From NCBI RefSeq assembly GCF_009695865.1, contig NZ_VUNB01000003.1:62001-126000 (forward strand): a stretch of 64,000 nucleotides of DNA, written 5' to 3'. A model generated the notes under the pieces. That model saw only the letters and a program-made list of their open reading frames with translations. It did no database searches and was not told the DNA's origin. The position numbers were made by a program, and so were the translations under genes. Within the stretch, counting starts at the first letter, position 1. Each line of letters opens with the position of its first letter. Shown piece after piece: positions 1 to 7,866 of this stretch. The stretch is from Allobaileyella intestinalis. GTDB lineage: Bacteria > Bacillota > Clostridia > Peptostreptococcales > Anaerovoracaceae.

Positions 1-34
1 CGTCCGTAACTTCATATAGTATACAAACGAATTT

Positions 35-718
35 TTATATATATAGCTCACAGCCATCATCATCAATGATGGTAACTTTAACTCCATCCTCTTCTCCACC
101 TGCTCTTCTTACCGCTCCCTCAATTTGTACAATATCAACTTTTTCTTGCTTCGCAAACTCCTCTAGCAAAGTGTTATCGCCCTCCCTTAAATATGCATTG
201 CAGTTTATCAGAAAGAACTCAGATTTCCCGCCAATCCTATGAAGGCAATGCACGTATTCAGTCAAACGTTCAATAAAAGTACCTTCTGGCTCCTTTAACC
301 TGACTCCAACACTTTTCAGCACTTCATTTATTGAAATAGACTCTGAGTATTCTAATGCAAAATCAAACATCACTTCTGTTTCCGAGATCATTTTCAACAG
401 GCTATGATTTATTTCTGCAAGCAGTTCTTCAATTCCGCAATAGCGCAACTCAGAAGAGAATATTTCTAAGGCCTTTTTTTGTATTTCTCTCCTATCAAAA
501 TTTACATCAAATGGTGTTGTTATGATATCCCCTGTACGATGCAGATCTATGATACTTCCATCCTCCCACATTCGCACCTTATCTTCACCAAAGCTGACAG
601 TTTCATGCAAATCAAATACAACATTCTCAAAGTGTACAGAATTTTCAAACGATATAAAATTTAGCGATTCTCTTTCAATTTCAAAAGATAAACTATGTGG
701 AACATAATCTAATCTCAT
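35..718 (-). CDS. csn2: CRISPR-associated protein Csn2 (type II-A)
   Basis: 227 residues, the usual length of the shorter Csn2 class. Csn2 forms a toroidal tetramer that binds DNA ends and works with Cas1-Cas2 (and Cas9) in spacer acquisition. The call rests on position (last gene of a cas9-cas1-cas2-csn2 row), size, and the Csn2-like course: beta-rich N-terminus ([17 protein letters not shown]), helical middle and a C-terminal segment ending in acidic/hydrophobic strands (VTIIDDDG). Its ATG overlaps the cas2 stop by four bases (ATGA), so translation is probably coupled. Only 34 bases separate its stop from the window edge. The CRISPR array of this locus, which in II-A systems normally follows csn2, would start just outside. 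Family assignment is strong by context; sequence motifs in Csn2 are weak. Confidence 0.9.
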   Translation of the reverse strand: MRLDYVPHSLSFEIERESLNFISFENSVHFENVVFDLHETVSFGEDKVRMWEDGSIIDLHRTGDIITTPFDVNFDRREIQKKALEIFSSELRYCGIEELLAEINHSLLKMISETEVMFDFALEYSESISINEVLKSVGVRLKEPEGTFIERLTEYVHCLHRIGGKSEFFLINCNAYLREGDNTLLEEFAKQEKVDIVQIEGAVRRAGGEEDGVKVTIIDDDGCELYI

Positions 719-1035
719 AATATCACCAGTTTGTCATCAGTATCTACAACAACGTCCTTTTCACCACCTACAAGGCACTCCATACGTGCAAACTGTTTTT
801 CTGTTATTACCATCATTTTTACATTGCCATCCAACGGGCGTTCCTTCCTTACAGACGACATTACCGCTTGAGCTACAGTCTGATTCAATGCCAATTTGCA
901 ATATACACTTTCCTGTAGCATCAAAAAACCACTTTTTACAAGGAATTTGTGAAACTTTCTATAATCCCGCCTGTTCTCCTGTGTTTCAACAGGAAGATCG
1001 AAAAATACAAATATTCTCATATACCTATAACTCAT
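715..1035 (-). CDS. cas2: CRISPR-associated endoribonuclease Cas2
   Basis: 106 residues. Cas2 is the structural dimer at the centre of the Cas1-Cas2 integrase that inserts new spacers. The N-terminus [16 protein letters not shown] carries the first ferredoxin-like strand with the conserved aspartate (FFDLPV), followed by the basic [11 protein letters not shown] helix and [12 protein letters not shown], all typical of the type II Cas2 family. It overlaps the end of cas1 by 11 bases and the start of csn2 by 4, giving one tightly packed minus-strand operon. Nothing appears truncated. Confidence 0.96.
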   Translation of the reverse strand: MSYRYMRIFVFFDLPVETQENRRDYRKFHKFLVKSGFLMLQESVYCKLALNQTVAQAVMSSVRKERPLDGNVKMMVITEKQFARMECLVGGEKDVVVDTDDKLVIL

Positions 1036-1903
1036 AACTGTAAAACTTTATCTGTGAGACATCTCTGTCATTGATCGCATCAAATACACTTTTACAATAA
1101 ATGCGTACTCCATTAGAAATAGTATGAGATTTCCCATCAATAATTATTCTCTCTTGCATCAATGCGATAAGTTCATGCTTTTCCTCTTTATCGAATTTGA
1201 CCGGTTCCATTTCAACAACCCTTTTGTCAACAAGGATTCGGAAAGGTTCCATTAAATCAGATGCCAGATTATATGGATTAAACCTATTGTCATGGAATAA
1301 TCCAAGTTGCGTAAGATATCCGTTAGCAGAAATATTTCTGTTGAAATATGAAAGCAAAATGCCATAACCATAGTTTAAAGAAGCATTTATCGAACACTCA
1401 CTGCTTCGTGTAAAGCTCTTGCCGAAAAGTGCATTAAAATACACCTTTGCCGCATGACCCTCCCGATTCGTAATATCTCGTGGCTGTATTTCATTTATGT
1501 ATTGTCCAAGCAATTCTGCAGAATCATAAATCTTTCTTTCACGCAGATGCTCTCTCTGTTTTCTGATTTTCTCTGCAATAATCTCTGTCCAAACCATCTC
1601 CTTGATATCTGCACCCCAATTGAACTGATCTTTTACTTTTCCGCTGCTGTCATATGATCCATAACAGGGAATTAACTCGCTCTCCGGATTATGCTTCTCA
1701 TCGCAAAAAATAACTTTTGTCTTATGTTGTATCAGGGCCGAAAGCAAAGCAACTGTAACTGAAACTGTTGTTGACTCAATAATAAGCACCTCTATCTCGC
1801 TAAGGTGGACTCTTTTTATTGAGTCCACCTTTCTTACAACGAGATACTCCATTTTATAATCCAGTTTTGCTACACCCGTAATGATTACAGTTCTCCAGCT
1901 CAT
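1025..1903 (-). CDS. cas1: CRISPR-associated endonuclease/integrase Cas1 (type II)
   Basis: 292 residues, normal for type II-A Cas1. It is the metal-dependent integrase that joins protospacers to the leader end of the array. Metal-ligand motifs are visible: glutamate in [11 protein letters not shown], histidine in LGLFHDN and the acidic pair in [10 protein letters not shown]. The N-terminal beta domain opens with [17 protein letters not shown] and contains the [10 protein letters not shown] segment common to II-A Cas1 proteins. The gene starts two bases after the cas9 stop and overlaps cas2. Intact active-site motifs suggest adaptation is functional, given an array outside the window. Confidence 0.97.
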   Translation of the reverse strand: MSWRTVIITGVAKLDYKMEYLVVRKVDSIKRVHLSEIEVLIIESTTVSVTVALLSALIQHKTKVIFCDEKHNPESELIPCYGSYDSSGKVKDQFNWGADIKEMVWTEIIAEKIRKQREHLRERKIYDSAELLGQYINEIQPRDITNREGHAAKVYFNALFGKSFTRSSECSINASLNYGYGILLSYFNRNISANGYLTQLGLFHDNRFNPYNLASDLMEPFRILVDKRVVEMEPVKFDKEEKHELIALMQERIIIDGKSHTISNGVRIYCKSVFDAINDRDVSQIKFYSYEL

Positions 1904-1905
1904 AG

Positions 1906-4900
1906 CTATAATTTGATCCTGTTTTCAAACACGCCTGTAACGGATTGGTTAACAATTACTAGCTTGCACTTGTTACTTATAGTATTTTTATTAATAGCGA
2001 TACCACCAACCGCTGGTCCTTCCCCAAGAAGTGACAAATTTGATGACGTTGCTATATCGCAACGAAGCATAGTCAGTATTTCATTTATTACTATAGCTTT
2101 ATCCCGCAAGGAAGAAATATTGATAAATAAGCTCCTGTCTTTTTCCAGTTTTTCCCATTGGTTAGCAGGCCTATTCGCATATACAGTTTTCAATTTGTTT
2201 AGCAGAGCATCATATACTTCATTTAATTGTTCATGGCTAAATCCATCTTTATCTGGTTCGACCTCATAATCAGGATTCTTTTTTAAAAACGATTCTATTT
2301 TTTTTATGATGACTTCCGAATTGAAATCCAACACCAATTGCATGTTACTCTTTAACGATATATTTGTTATGTTTTCTCCCCTGATTCTCATAGGAAATCC
2401 ATTAACGCTTATTAACGAATTTTTCTTGATTTTCTTTATGACAACTCGAACATTTTTATACTCTTTGACATTTTCACAATAATGTATAAACGCGTCTTGA
2501 TCTTGTTCCATTACATTCGCTACATAAATTGGGACTCCTAGGATCTGTCGGATTCTTCCTTTTTTCTGATCATCATATTCAATCATTGCAAAGTACGAAG
2601 TGTTTGGACTGTAATATCCGCCATATTTCTCTATATCCATACCTTTTTTCAGAGGAATCGTTGCAGCTTTCGAACCTTTTTTTAATACAGTTGAATTGAA
2701 TAATTCTCCAGTTTCACAATACGTGTATTCCGTATATAGGATGTTATTTTGCAACATCGTATTTCTCACTGTGTCAATCGTTCCACCTGTGATTCCACGG
2801 TATTCATTCAAAACAAGCTTCCCGTCTTTTTTTCTGTCTGGTCCAACCCATACTTTCTCCCCCTTGGAATTTTTTACATCATATCTGAACACCTTGTTAA
2901 TACTGTAATTTTTTTCTTTATTATCAACGAACCATTTTCTTGGATCAGATGTGAATTTTGCGTTGTAAACATTCCCCACTACCACATTGAGATAAGCATC
3001 CTTTGCGTGATGATAGTCATTAATTCTGCGGGACTTTAACATCTTGAGATCATCTTTTCTGAAGTCTGAAGCCAATCCAGCCTTCACATAGACGACCTCG
3101 CTATCCGGGTAGATCCGTTTTAATAAGTCAGCCACGACCTTTGTTGACTGTCTTGTTTCTACCAGCTGACGGGCAATAAATCCGCTGAGTTCATCTTCGG
3201 TAAACTTCCCTCTTCTCGTCAACCGATCAAATTTTTTCTTTGATATCAGGCCCATCTTCAACAGTTCTCTCCAGAAAGGGAGCATTTTCTTTTGAACATC
3301 GGAAGAAAGTAATTCATTGCTCTTCTTTATATTACTGGATTTATTTACAAGAACCAGATTATCTATGCTATCGTCCTTTATCTTTGACTGCGGATATATA
3401 TGATCTCTATCCCACTTAGAGTTTCCTTTCATCAACTGATCCAGATCGATTGCTTCTCCTGTATACATATCTCTGCCCAGTTGTGAATAGTACAAGAACA
3501 ACTTCATACTGTTGAATTCACGTTCTTCTCTATCTTCGATCTCCTTGCTCCAATTCCGTGCATCCTTATCGCAGCCTGCATACAGTTCCAGCAATTTATC
3601 TTTTCTCGATGTAGTCCTTTTTTTCCTCTTTTCCTTCTCCTCTCCTCTGGCCATTTCTACAAATATTTTTTCCGGCGCACCCTTTTGAATTTTGCTCAAT
3701 TCTTCCGTAATCTGTATGGTCTGCCAGATAGCTCTTTTTACAGCGGGTGCCACATGCAGATCTTTTACCAGCGCATCATATGAGATTTCAGTGATTTCCT
3801 TTTCTCTCTCTGAATTGATCTTTTTTATCTCATCAGAAAATGTATACTTGCTGCCCAAAAGCTGCATCAAGTTATCATTTGTTTCCCAAAGAGCATTAAT
3901 TATTGATGAATAAATCTCTCCAGTTTCCCTGTTTACGCCCTCTATTTCTGTAAGGAATTTTCTAGAGAAATTTCCCCATCCTGTGTATATGAATCTTGAT
4001 ATTTTTTTCAGATTGTCAGCAGAAAGTTCATTTGGGTAACGTTCCTCAATAGCATTTCCAACCATTCTGGAATCATCACCATATATGGTCTTCCAGCGAA
4101 TAATCTCCTCTACCATGGCTTTAACATTGTCTTCAGCCATTCTGTTGCCTAGCACCTGCTTCTTGAAATCAAGATACGATTTTAACTGTGCCTTGAAATC
4201 CTGATCAAACCCGCTGAGATCCTCCAGCTTTAAATCCGGATCATTTTTCTGCAGATACTTGAGCAAGGTCTTTCCCGTAACACGGTTCTTTGTCATGAAC
4301 AGATCATTAAAGATGCTCTGCTTCGTGGCAACATCTGCTTTATTTCCTCGAATTCGCAGATTATTGAGTTCATTAAGCACCATATAACGTGAATACAGCA
4401 ACGAGTTCTTAGGTAATACATCTTCACCAATAATGTAGGTACACTTGTTGGTCATGCGAGTAATAAACGACTCATTACTCTTAGACTCATCTACCATTTC
4501 TCTAAAATTCCATGGATAAATCCGGCCATCCTTTTTCCTCTCTATCCACTGATTAGCTCCCACATCTTTGTGTCTATCACTCAGTGGGCCAACGTAATAC
4601 GGGATTCTAAACTTGAAAAGAGATAAAATTTTCTGTGCTGCAGTTATCCCATTACTATCAGCCTGATTCAAAAATGGCAGGTATTTTTCTGCATTTTTCA
4701 GGATCATTTCTAGTTCTGTTTGGTGGACCTGTCTCGGAATGACAGAATTATCCTTGCTTCTTTGAAGCGGAAGGAGCTTACCTGCATCCAATTCTCCCTG
4801 TATATATTCCAGATCCTTTTGATCATTTTCATTGCAGTTCATCTTCGACAGAGTTTTCTTGACGTTCTTGTAAAACTCCTCTTCTGTACATTTCTCCGCT

Positions 4901-6045
4901 GGATACTTTTTTCCGTTCTTCTGTATCTCGCCGATATAATTTGAGTATCCTGCGCCTTTGTCCGTCCCATTGAAAAACTTATTATATTCGTCTCTTGGAC
5001 AGTAAGTTTTTATCAACCGCCTAATGATTCTTAATTCTCTTGCATGCTTTTCGTACTGTTCTACTTTTGCATCTGAAAGATACTTACTGTTTCCAAGAAT
5101 GTCTGACAATATACTCCAGTCATAAATTGTTTTTATACTTTCGATGATCAACGCTTCATCTGGTTTAATTTCTTGCAGTGCAGGCAGAATTGCATCTTCA
5201 TAGTCCTGATCTGAAAAGCTGAATGATGTTTTTTCCAAGTCACTTAGGTCGTCATGATAAAACAGCTTGCTCAAATCTCCTTTATTTCCACATATCAGTT
5301 TGCATATCTGCTCAATCGCACCTTTCCGCAATTTTTCTTCCGTTTTATCCAGATCTTCTGAGTCAAAAACAAAACACGTTTTCATTTTTTTCGCTTTAAT
5401 GCTCTTAGGATCATTGCTCTTGAGGATTTCTTTTACAATGTCCCTTTTCCCATTGTCACATTCGATTGCAAAAGGCATAGTCTCTCCACCCAGATTGAGC
5501 ATCACCTCTGCAAAGGTTGAATCAAAATCTGTTGCTGTCTTCAAGTCCCCATCAATCAGGAAATGTCCCCTGTTTTTAACAATGTGGTGAATAGCCAGAT
5601 AAACAAGACGAATATCATGAGGCTCTGGATTTTCTATCAATTCCCTGCGCAGATGATAAATAGTTGGAAACTCATCGTAATAATCGACATCCGAGTAATC
5701 TTTTCCAATAAATAGAGGAAACTTCTCTCCGGTAGTTTTATCTTCCAGATGAAGACGGCTTTCATTAAGCCTTATAAAAAATGTATCGTCTATCTTCGCC
5801 ATTTCCTCAGCAAAAATCATCTGCAACAAGTCGATTCTTTCTTTTCTCCGAGCAGTTCTTCTTCTTGAAGTTCTGTGTGCACGGCGCTCTGCTGCCTGCT
5901 CACCTGACTCGAACAATCTAATACCCCAAAGATCCTTTTTACCATGTTTGCAAATGTGGTATGTTTCATCTGTCACCGCCCAGCCTACCGAGTTCGTACC
6001 AATGTCCAAGCCTAAATAATACTTTTCGCTGCTCTTATTCATCAT
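1906..6045 (-). CDS. cas9: CRISPR-associated endonuclease Cas9 (type II-A)
   Basis: 1379 residues, close to the size of Streptococcus pyogenes Cas9. It is the RNA-guided DNA endonuclease that uses the crRNA:tracrRNA duplex. All catalytic positions are present: RuvC-I aspartate D14 (YYLGLDIGTNSVGWAV), arginine-rich bridge helix (residues about 57-75, RRAHRTSRRRTARRKER), RuvC-II glutamate E797 (IFVEMARGEE), HNH histidine H882 (WDRDHIYPQS), and RuvC-III H1013/D1016 (HHAKDAYLN). The C-terminal part should hold the PAM-interacting domain. Two start codons lie side by side. The ribosome site GGAGG is only 2 bases before the first ATG but 5 before the second (6042), so the protein may begin one residue later. 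The tracrRNA gene lies immediately upstream on the opposite strand. Confidence 0.98.
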   Translation of the reverse strand: MMNKSSEKYYLGLDIGTNSVGWAVTDETYHICKHGKKDLWGIRLFESGEQAAERRAHRTSRRRTARRKERIDLLQMIFAEEMAKIDDTFFIRLNESRLHLEDKTTGEKFPLFIGKDYSDVDYYDEFPTIYHLRRELIENPEPHDIRLVYLAIHHIVKNRGHFLIDGDLKTATDFDSTFAEVMLNLGGETMPFAIECDNGKRDIVKEILKSNDPKSIKAKKMKTCFVFDSEDLDKTEEKLRKGAIEQICKLICGNKGDLSKLFYHDDLSDLEKTSFSFSDQDYEDAILPALQEIKPDEALIIESIKTIYDWSILSDILGNSKYLSDAKVEQYEKHARELRIIRRLIKTYCPRDEYNKFFNGTDKGAGYSNYIGEIQKNGKKYPAEKCTEEEFYKNVKKTLSKMNCNENDQKDLEYIQGELDAGKLLPLQRSKDNSVIPRQVHQTELEMILKNAEKYLPFLNQADSNGITAAQKILSLFKFRIPYYVGPLSDRHKDVGANQWIERKKDGRIYPWNFREMVDESKSNESFITRMTNKCTYIIGEDVLPKNSLLYSRYMVLNELNNLRIRGNKADVATKQSIFNDLFMTKNRVTGKTLLKYLQKNDPDLKLEDLSGFDQDFKAQLKSYLDFKKQVLGNRMAEDNVKAMVEEIIRWKTIYGDDSRMVGNAIEERYPNELSADNLKKISRFIYTGWGNFSRKFLTEIEGVNRETGEIYSSIINALWETNDNLMQLLGSKYTFSDEIKKINSEREKEITEISYDALVKDLHVAPAVKRAIWQTIQITEELSKIQKGAPEKIFVEMARGEEKEKRKKRTTSRKDKLLELYAGCDKDARNWSKEIEDREEREFNSMKLFLYYSQLGRDMYTGEAIDLDQLMKGNSKWDRDHIYPQSKIKDDSIDNLVLVNKSSNIKKSNELLSSDVQKKMLPFWRELLKMGLISKKKFDRLTRRGKFTEDELSGFIARQLVETRQSTKVVADLLKRIYPDSEVVYVKAGLASDFRKDDLKMLKSRRINDYHHAKDAYLNVVVGNVYNAKFTSDPRKWFVDNKEKNYSINKVFRYDVKNSKGEKVWVGPDRKKDGKLVLNEYRGITGGTIDTVRNTMLQNNILYTEYTYCETGELFNSTVLKKGSKAATIPLKKGMDIEKYGGYYSPNTSYFAMIEYDDQKKGRIRQILGVPIYVANVMEQDQDAFIHYCENVKEYKNVRVVIKKIKKNSLISVNGFPMRIRGENITNISLKSNMQLVLDFNSEVIIKKIESFLKKNPDYEVEPDKDGFSHEQLNEVYDALLNKLKTVYANRPANQWEKLEKDRSLFINISSLRDKAIVINEILTMLRCDIATSSNLSLLGEGPAVGGIAINKNTISNKCKLVIVNQSVTGVFENRIKL

Positions 6046-6094
6046 GTCCTCCGATGTATTTTCTATTTCTGTTCGACTTCTTCTCTACAATAGC

Positions 6095-6123
6095 TTGACT
6101 TTATTATTGATTTGGGATATTCT
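6095..6123 (+). promoter_or_regulatory. Promoter of the tracrRNA gene
   Basis: A -35 box TTGACT (6095-6100), 17-base spacer and -10 box TATTCT (6118-6123) point right, towards the anti-repeat. This predicts transcription starting near 6130, about eight bases before the anti-repeat begins. It is divergent from cas9. Seen directly; strength inferred. Confidence 0.7.
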
Positions 6124-6129
6124 CTCATT

Positions 6130-6246
6130 GTCTCAATTAGCTACCATATGAGATTACACTACAAGGTTCAAATAAAGATTTTTCCTAACCGCCCTTCGGG
6201 GCCCACGCAGATGTGGATTTAAAACTCGCTCAGGCGAGTTTTTCTT
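6130..6246 (+). ncRNA. tracrRNA for the type II-A CRISPR system
   Basis: Divergent RNA gene between cas9 and the TM2 gene. The anti-repeat (about 6138-6174) contains TTACACTAC, a short AAGG bulge and TTCAAAT, exactly the arrangement that pairs with a type II-A repeat of the form GTTTGA, then bulge, then GTAGTGTAA. It is followed by a nexus/hairpin region: GCCC-TTCG-GGGC (6191-6202), CCAC-N6-GTGG (6203-6216) and a 9-bp terminator hairpin (6221-6242) ending in a T-run. Function: base-pairs with pre-crRNA, recruits RNase III and is held by Cas9. No repeat copy lies in the window to confirm pairing, but the architecture is unmistakable. The start is inferred from the promoter. Confidence 0.88.
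6221..6244 (+). terminator. Intrinsic terminator of tracrRNA
   Basis: AAAACTCGC, loop TCAG, GCGAGTTTT, then T residues: a perfect 9-bp stem whose 3' arm runs into the T-tract. It forms the last hairpin of the tracrRNA. Confidence 0.9.
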
Positions 6247-6642
6247 TTAGTATTTATTTTTTTATACTCCTCATCACTGCAAAGGGAAATACCCGTATCA
6301 TTCCTCCATTTTTGTTTTTCATCTTGTCAGCCTCCAGCTTCTTCTGCGAATTGTTCTCATATTAGTACTTTAATACCTGGGCTGGTATTTTCCAATAGTT
6401 TTCCGTGTTTTTTCAAGGCCTCTGCCGGGCCGGAAATCCACAGAGTCAGCTTTTTACGACTCTTTTTTTCCAGCCAGAAACTGCTCTTTACCCCTCTTTT
6501 TTCCGACCGCTCTTGTTGTATAATGCTCCTGTACGATCCTGTACGAGTCTGGTGCGAAATAACGGAGCCAGGGAACGAATGGAAAACACGAATAGCGAAA
6601 GCAGTGAGATCAATACCGTAATTTCAGAAAGGGTGTGAACAT
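6247..6642 (+). promoter_or_regulatory. Intergenic region with likely promoter of the TM2 gene
   Basis: About 400 bases without a convincing gene. A perfect -10 box TATAAT lies at 6519-6524 but has no good -35 partner. Just downstream, CTGTACGA occurs twice within 20 bases. The ribosome site AAAGGGTG (about 6628-6635) precedes the ATG at 6643. An open frame from 6405 runs into this region without a ribosome site or recognisable content, and I do not call it. Confidence 0.45.
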
Positions 6643-7218
6643 ATGGAACATATTGTAAGGATTAACGGGGAAAAGGTTTACGTGAGCGACGGTAAGGGAG
6701 ACCTGACGGAAGCGCCTTTGTCTGCTGTCCAGTATGAGAATCCTGCAGAAGGAGATGCTGTAAGGATTTTTGAAATAGACGGGGGCATGTTGATTTCCCG
6801 GGTTTACGACGTTGAGACAGATTACATGGGCACCGGAGACGATGTTTTTTCAGATGGAAGTAATGGTGAAGATGATCGCAGCTTCTCCTCCGGAAAAAAA
6901 GAAAACTATAATAGCCGGGAGTCCGGCAGCCAGGGCTGGAGCAGCGGAAACGGTAATGCCAACCCCGGTAATTCCAGGCCACGGAAGTGCAACAAGCATC
7001 TGTATGTCTGGCTCTTCACCTTTGTGCTGGGAGAATTCGGAATTGACAGATTTTACAGAGGGCAGATCGGACTGGGTATACTGAAGCTCATTACGGGAGG
7101 GGGACTGGGATTCTGGTTCCTGGCGGACTTCATCATAGCGTTGATCAAGGCCTACAGCAATTCAGCATTCGGGCCTGACGAAGACATCGTCTTCATCGAC
7201 GGACACTACGCAAAATAA
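6643..7218 (+). CDS. TM2 domain-containing membrane protein
   Basis: 191 residues in three parts. An N-terminal soluble segment (about 1-60) has two similar short beta-type stretches (VRINGEKVYVSDG, VRIFEIDGGMLISRV). A low-complexity Ser/Gly/Asn linker (about 68-112) follows. The C-terminal TM2 domain (about 115-175) has two membrane segments and the family motif GIDRFYRGQIGLGILK. TM2 proteins are small bacterial and eukaryotic membrane proteins of mostly unknown role. The fused N-terminal part is not one I recognise. Single-gene unit with its own promoter region and a strong terminator. The position next to tracrRNA is probably incidental. Confidence 0.85.
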   Translation: MEHIVRINGEKVYVSDGKGDLTEAPLSAVQYENPAEGDAVRIFEIDGGMLISRVYDVETDYMGTGDDVFSDGSNGEDDRSFSSGKKENYNSRESGSQGWSSGNGNANPGNSRPRKCNKHLYVWLFTFVLGEFGIDRFYRGQIGLGILKLITGGGLGFWFLADFIIALIKAYSNSAFGPDEDIVFIDGHYAK

Positions 7219-7222
7219 AAAT

Positions 7223-7265
7223 CTGGCATACCGCCACGAAAGTGAAACGGTATGCCAGTTTTTTT
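7223..7265 (+). terminator. Terminator of the TM2 gene
   Basis: Perfect 11-bp stem CTGGCATACCG (7223-7233) with CGGTATGCCAG (7248-7258), 14-base loop, followed by seven T residues. Confidence 0.93.
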
Positions 7266-7366
7266 ACGGAAAAAAAATATCAGGGAATATGCCCAGGTAA
7301 CACCCTTACAGCTCTTTCAGGTCCGGGCTTGGCTCAGTATCGGCCCGGCGGCTTCTGACTGTCTGA

Positions 7367-7795
7367 TCACTCAAAGAGCTTCTTATACTCTCCATATCCC
7401 TGCTCTTCCATCTCATCAAAAGAAATGAATTTCAGGGCGGCGGAGTTGATGCAGTATCTCAGGCCTCCTGTCTCCTTTGGTCCGTCGGGAAAAACGTGTC
7501 CCAGATGGGAGCCGGCTTCTGAACTCCGGACCTCAGTTCGGATCATGCCAAAGGACGTATCTGTTTTTTCCTTCAGGACATCATCTGCCACCGGCCTGGA
7601 AAATGCTGGCCAGCCGCAGCCTGAATCGAACTTGTCCAGGGAGGAAAAAAGCACCTGGCCGCTTACTACATCCACGTATATGCCCTTCTCAAAGAAGTTG
7701 TCATACTCTCCAGAAAAAGGCCTTTCTGTTGCGCCATTCTGGGTTACCTGGAAAGCCAGCTCTCCGATTTTATTTCTCAGATCATTGTCCTTCAT
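7367..7795 (-). CDS. msrB: Peptide-methionine (R)-S-oxide reductase MsrB
   Basis: 142 residues, a normal stand-alone MsrB. It reduces methionine-R-sulfoxide in oxidised proteins in the cytoplasm. Motifs: GCGWPAF (60-65), [10 protein letters not shown] (about 97-106) and the catalytic cysteine C115 in [11 protein letters not shown]. The paired CxxC zinc motifs of the zinc-binding MsrB subclass are absent, as in many clostridial enzymes. A GAGG ribosome site lies close before the ATG. It sits alone between the TM2 gene (convergent) and the carbamoyl-phosphate synthase genes, with 71 bases separating it from carB. MsrA is not visible nearby. Confidence 0.95.
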   Translation of the reverse strand: MKDNDLRNKIGELAFQVTQNGATERPFSGEYDNFFEKGIYVDVVSGQVLFSSLDKFDSGCGWPAFSRPVADDVLKEKTDTSFGMIRTEVRSSEAGSHLGHVFPDGPKETGGLRYCINSAALKFISFDEMEEQGYGEYKKLFE

Positions 7796-7866
7796 GTCCT
7801 CACACCCCCATAATCATTAGAGATTACTCTGTTTCGTGGTCCTCCATTCCGCCGGACCACTTGCCG

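Noticed and set aside
6405-6638. Open frame upstream of the TM2 gene
   Set aside because: No ribosome site, no family resemblance, and it crosses the likely promoter.
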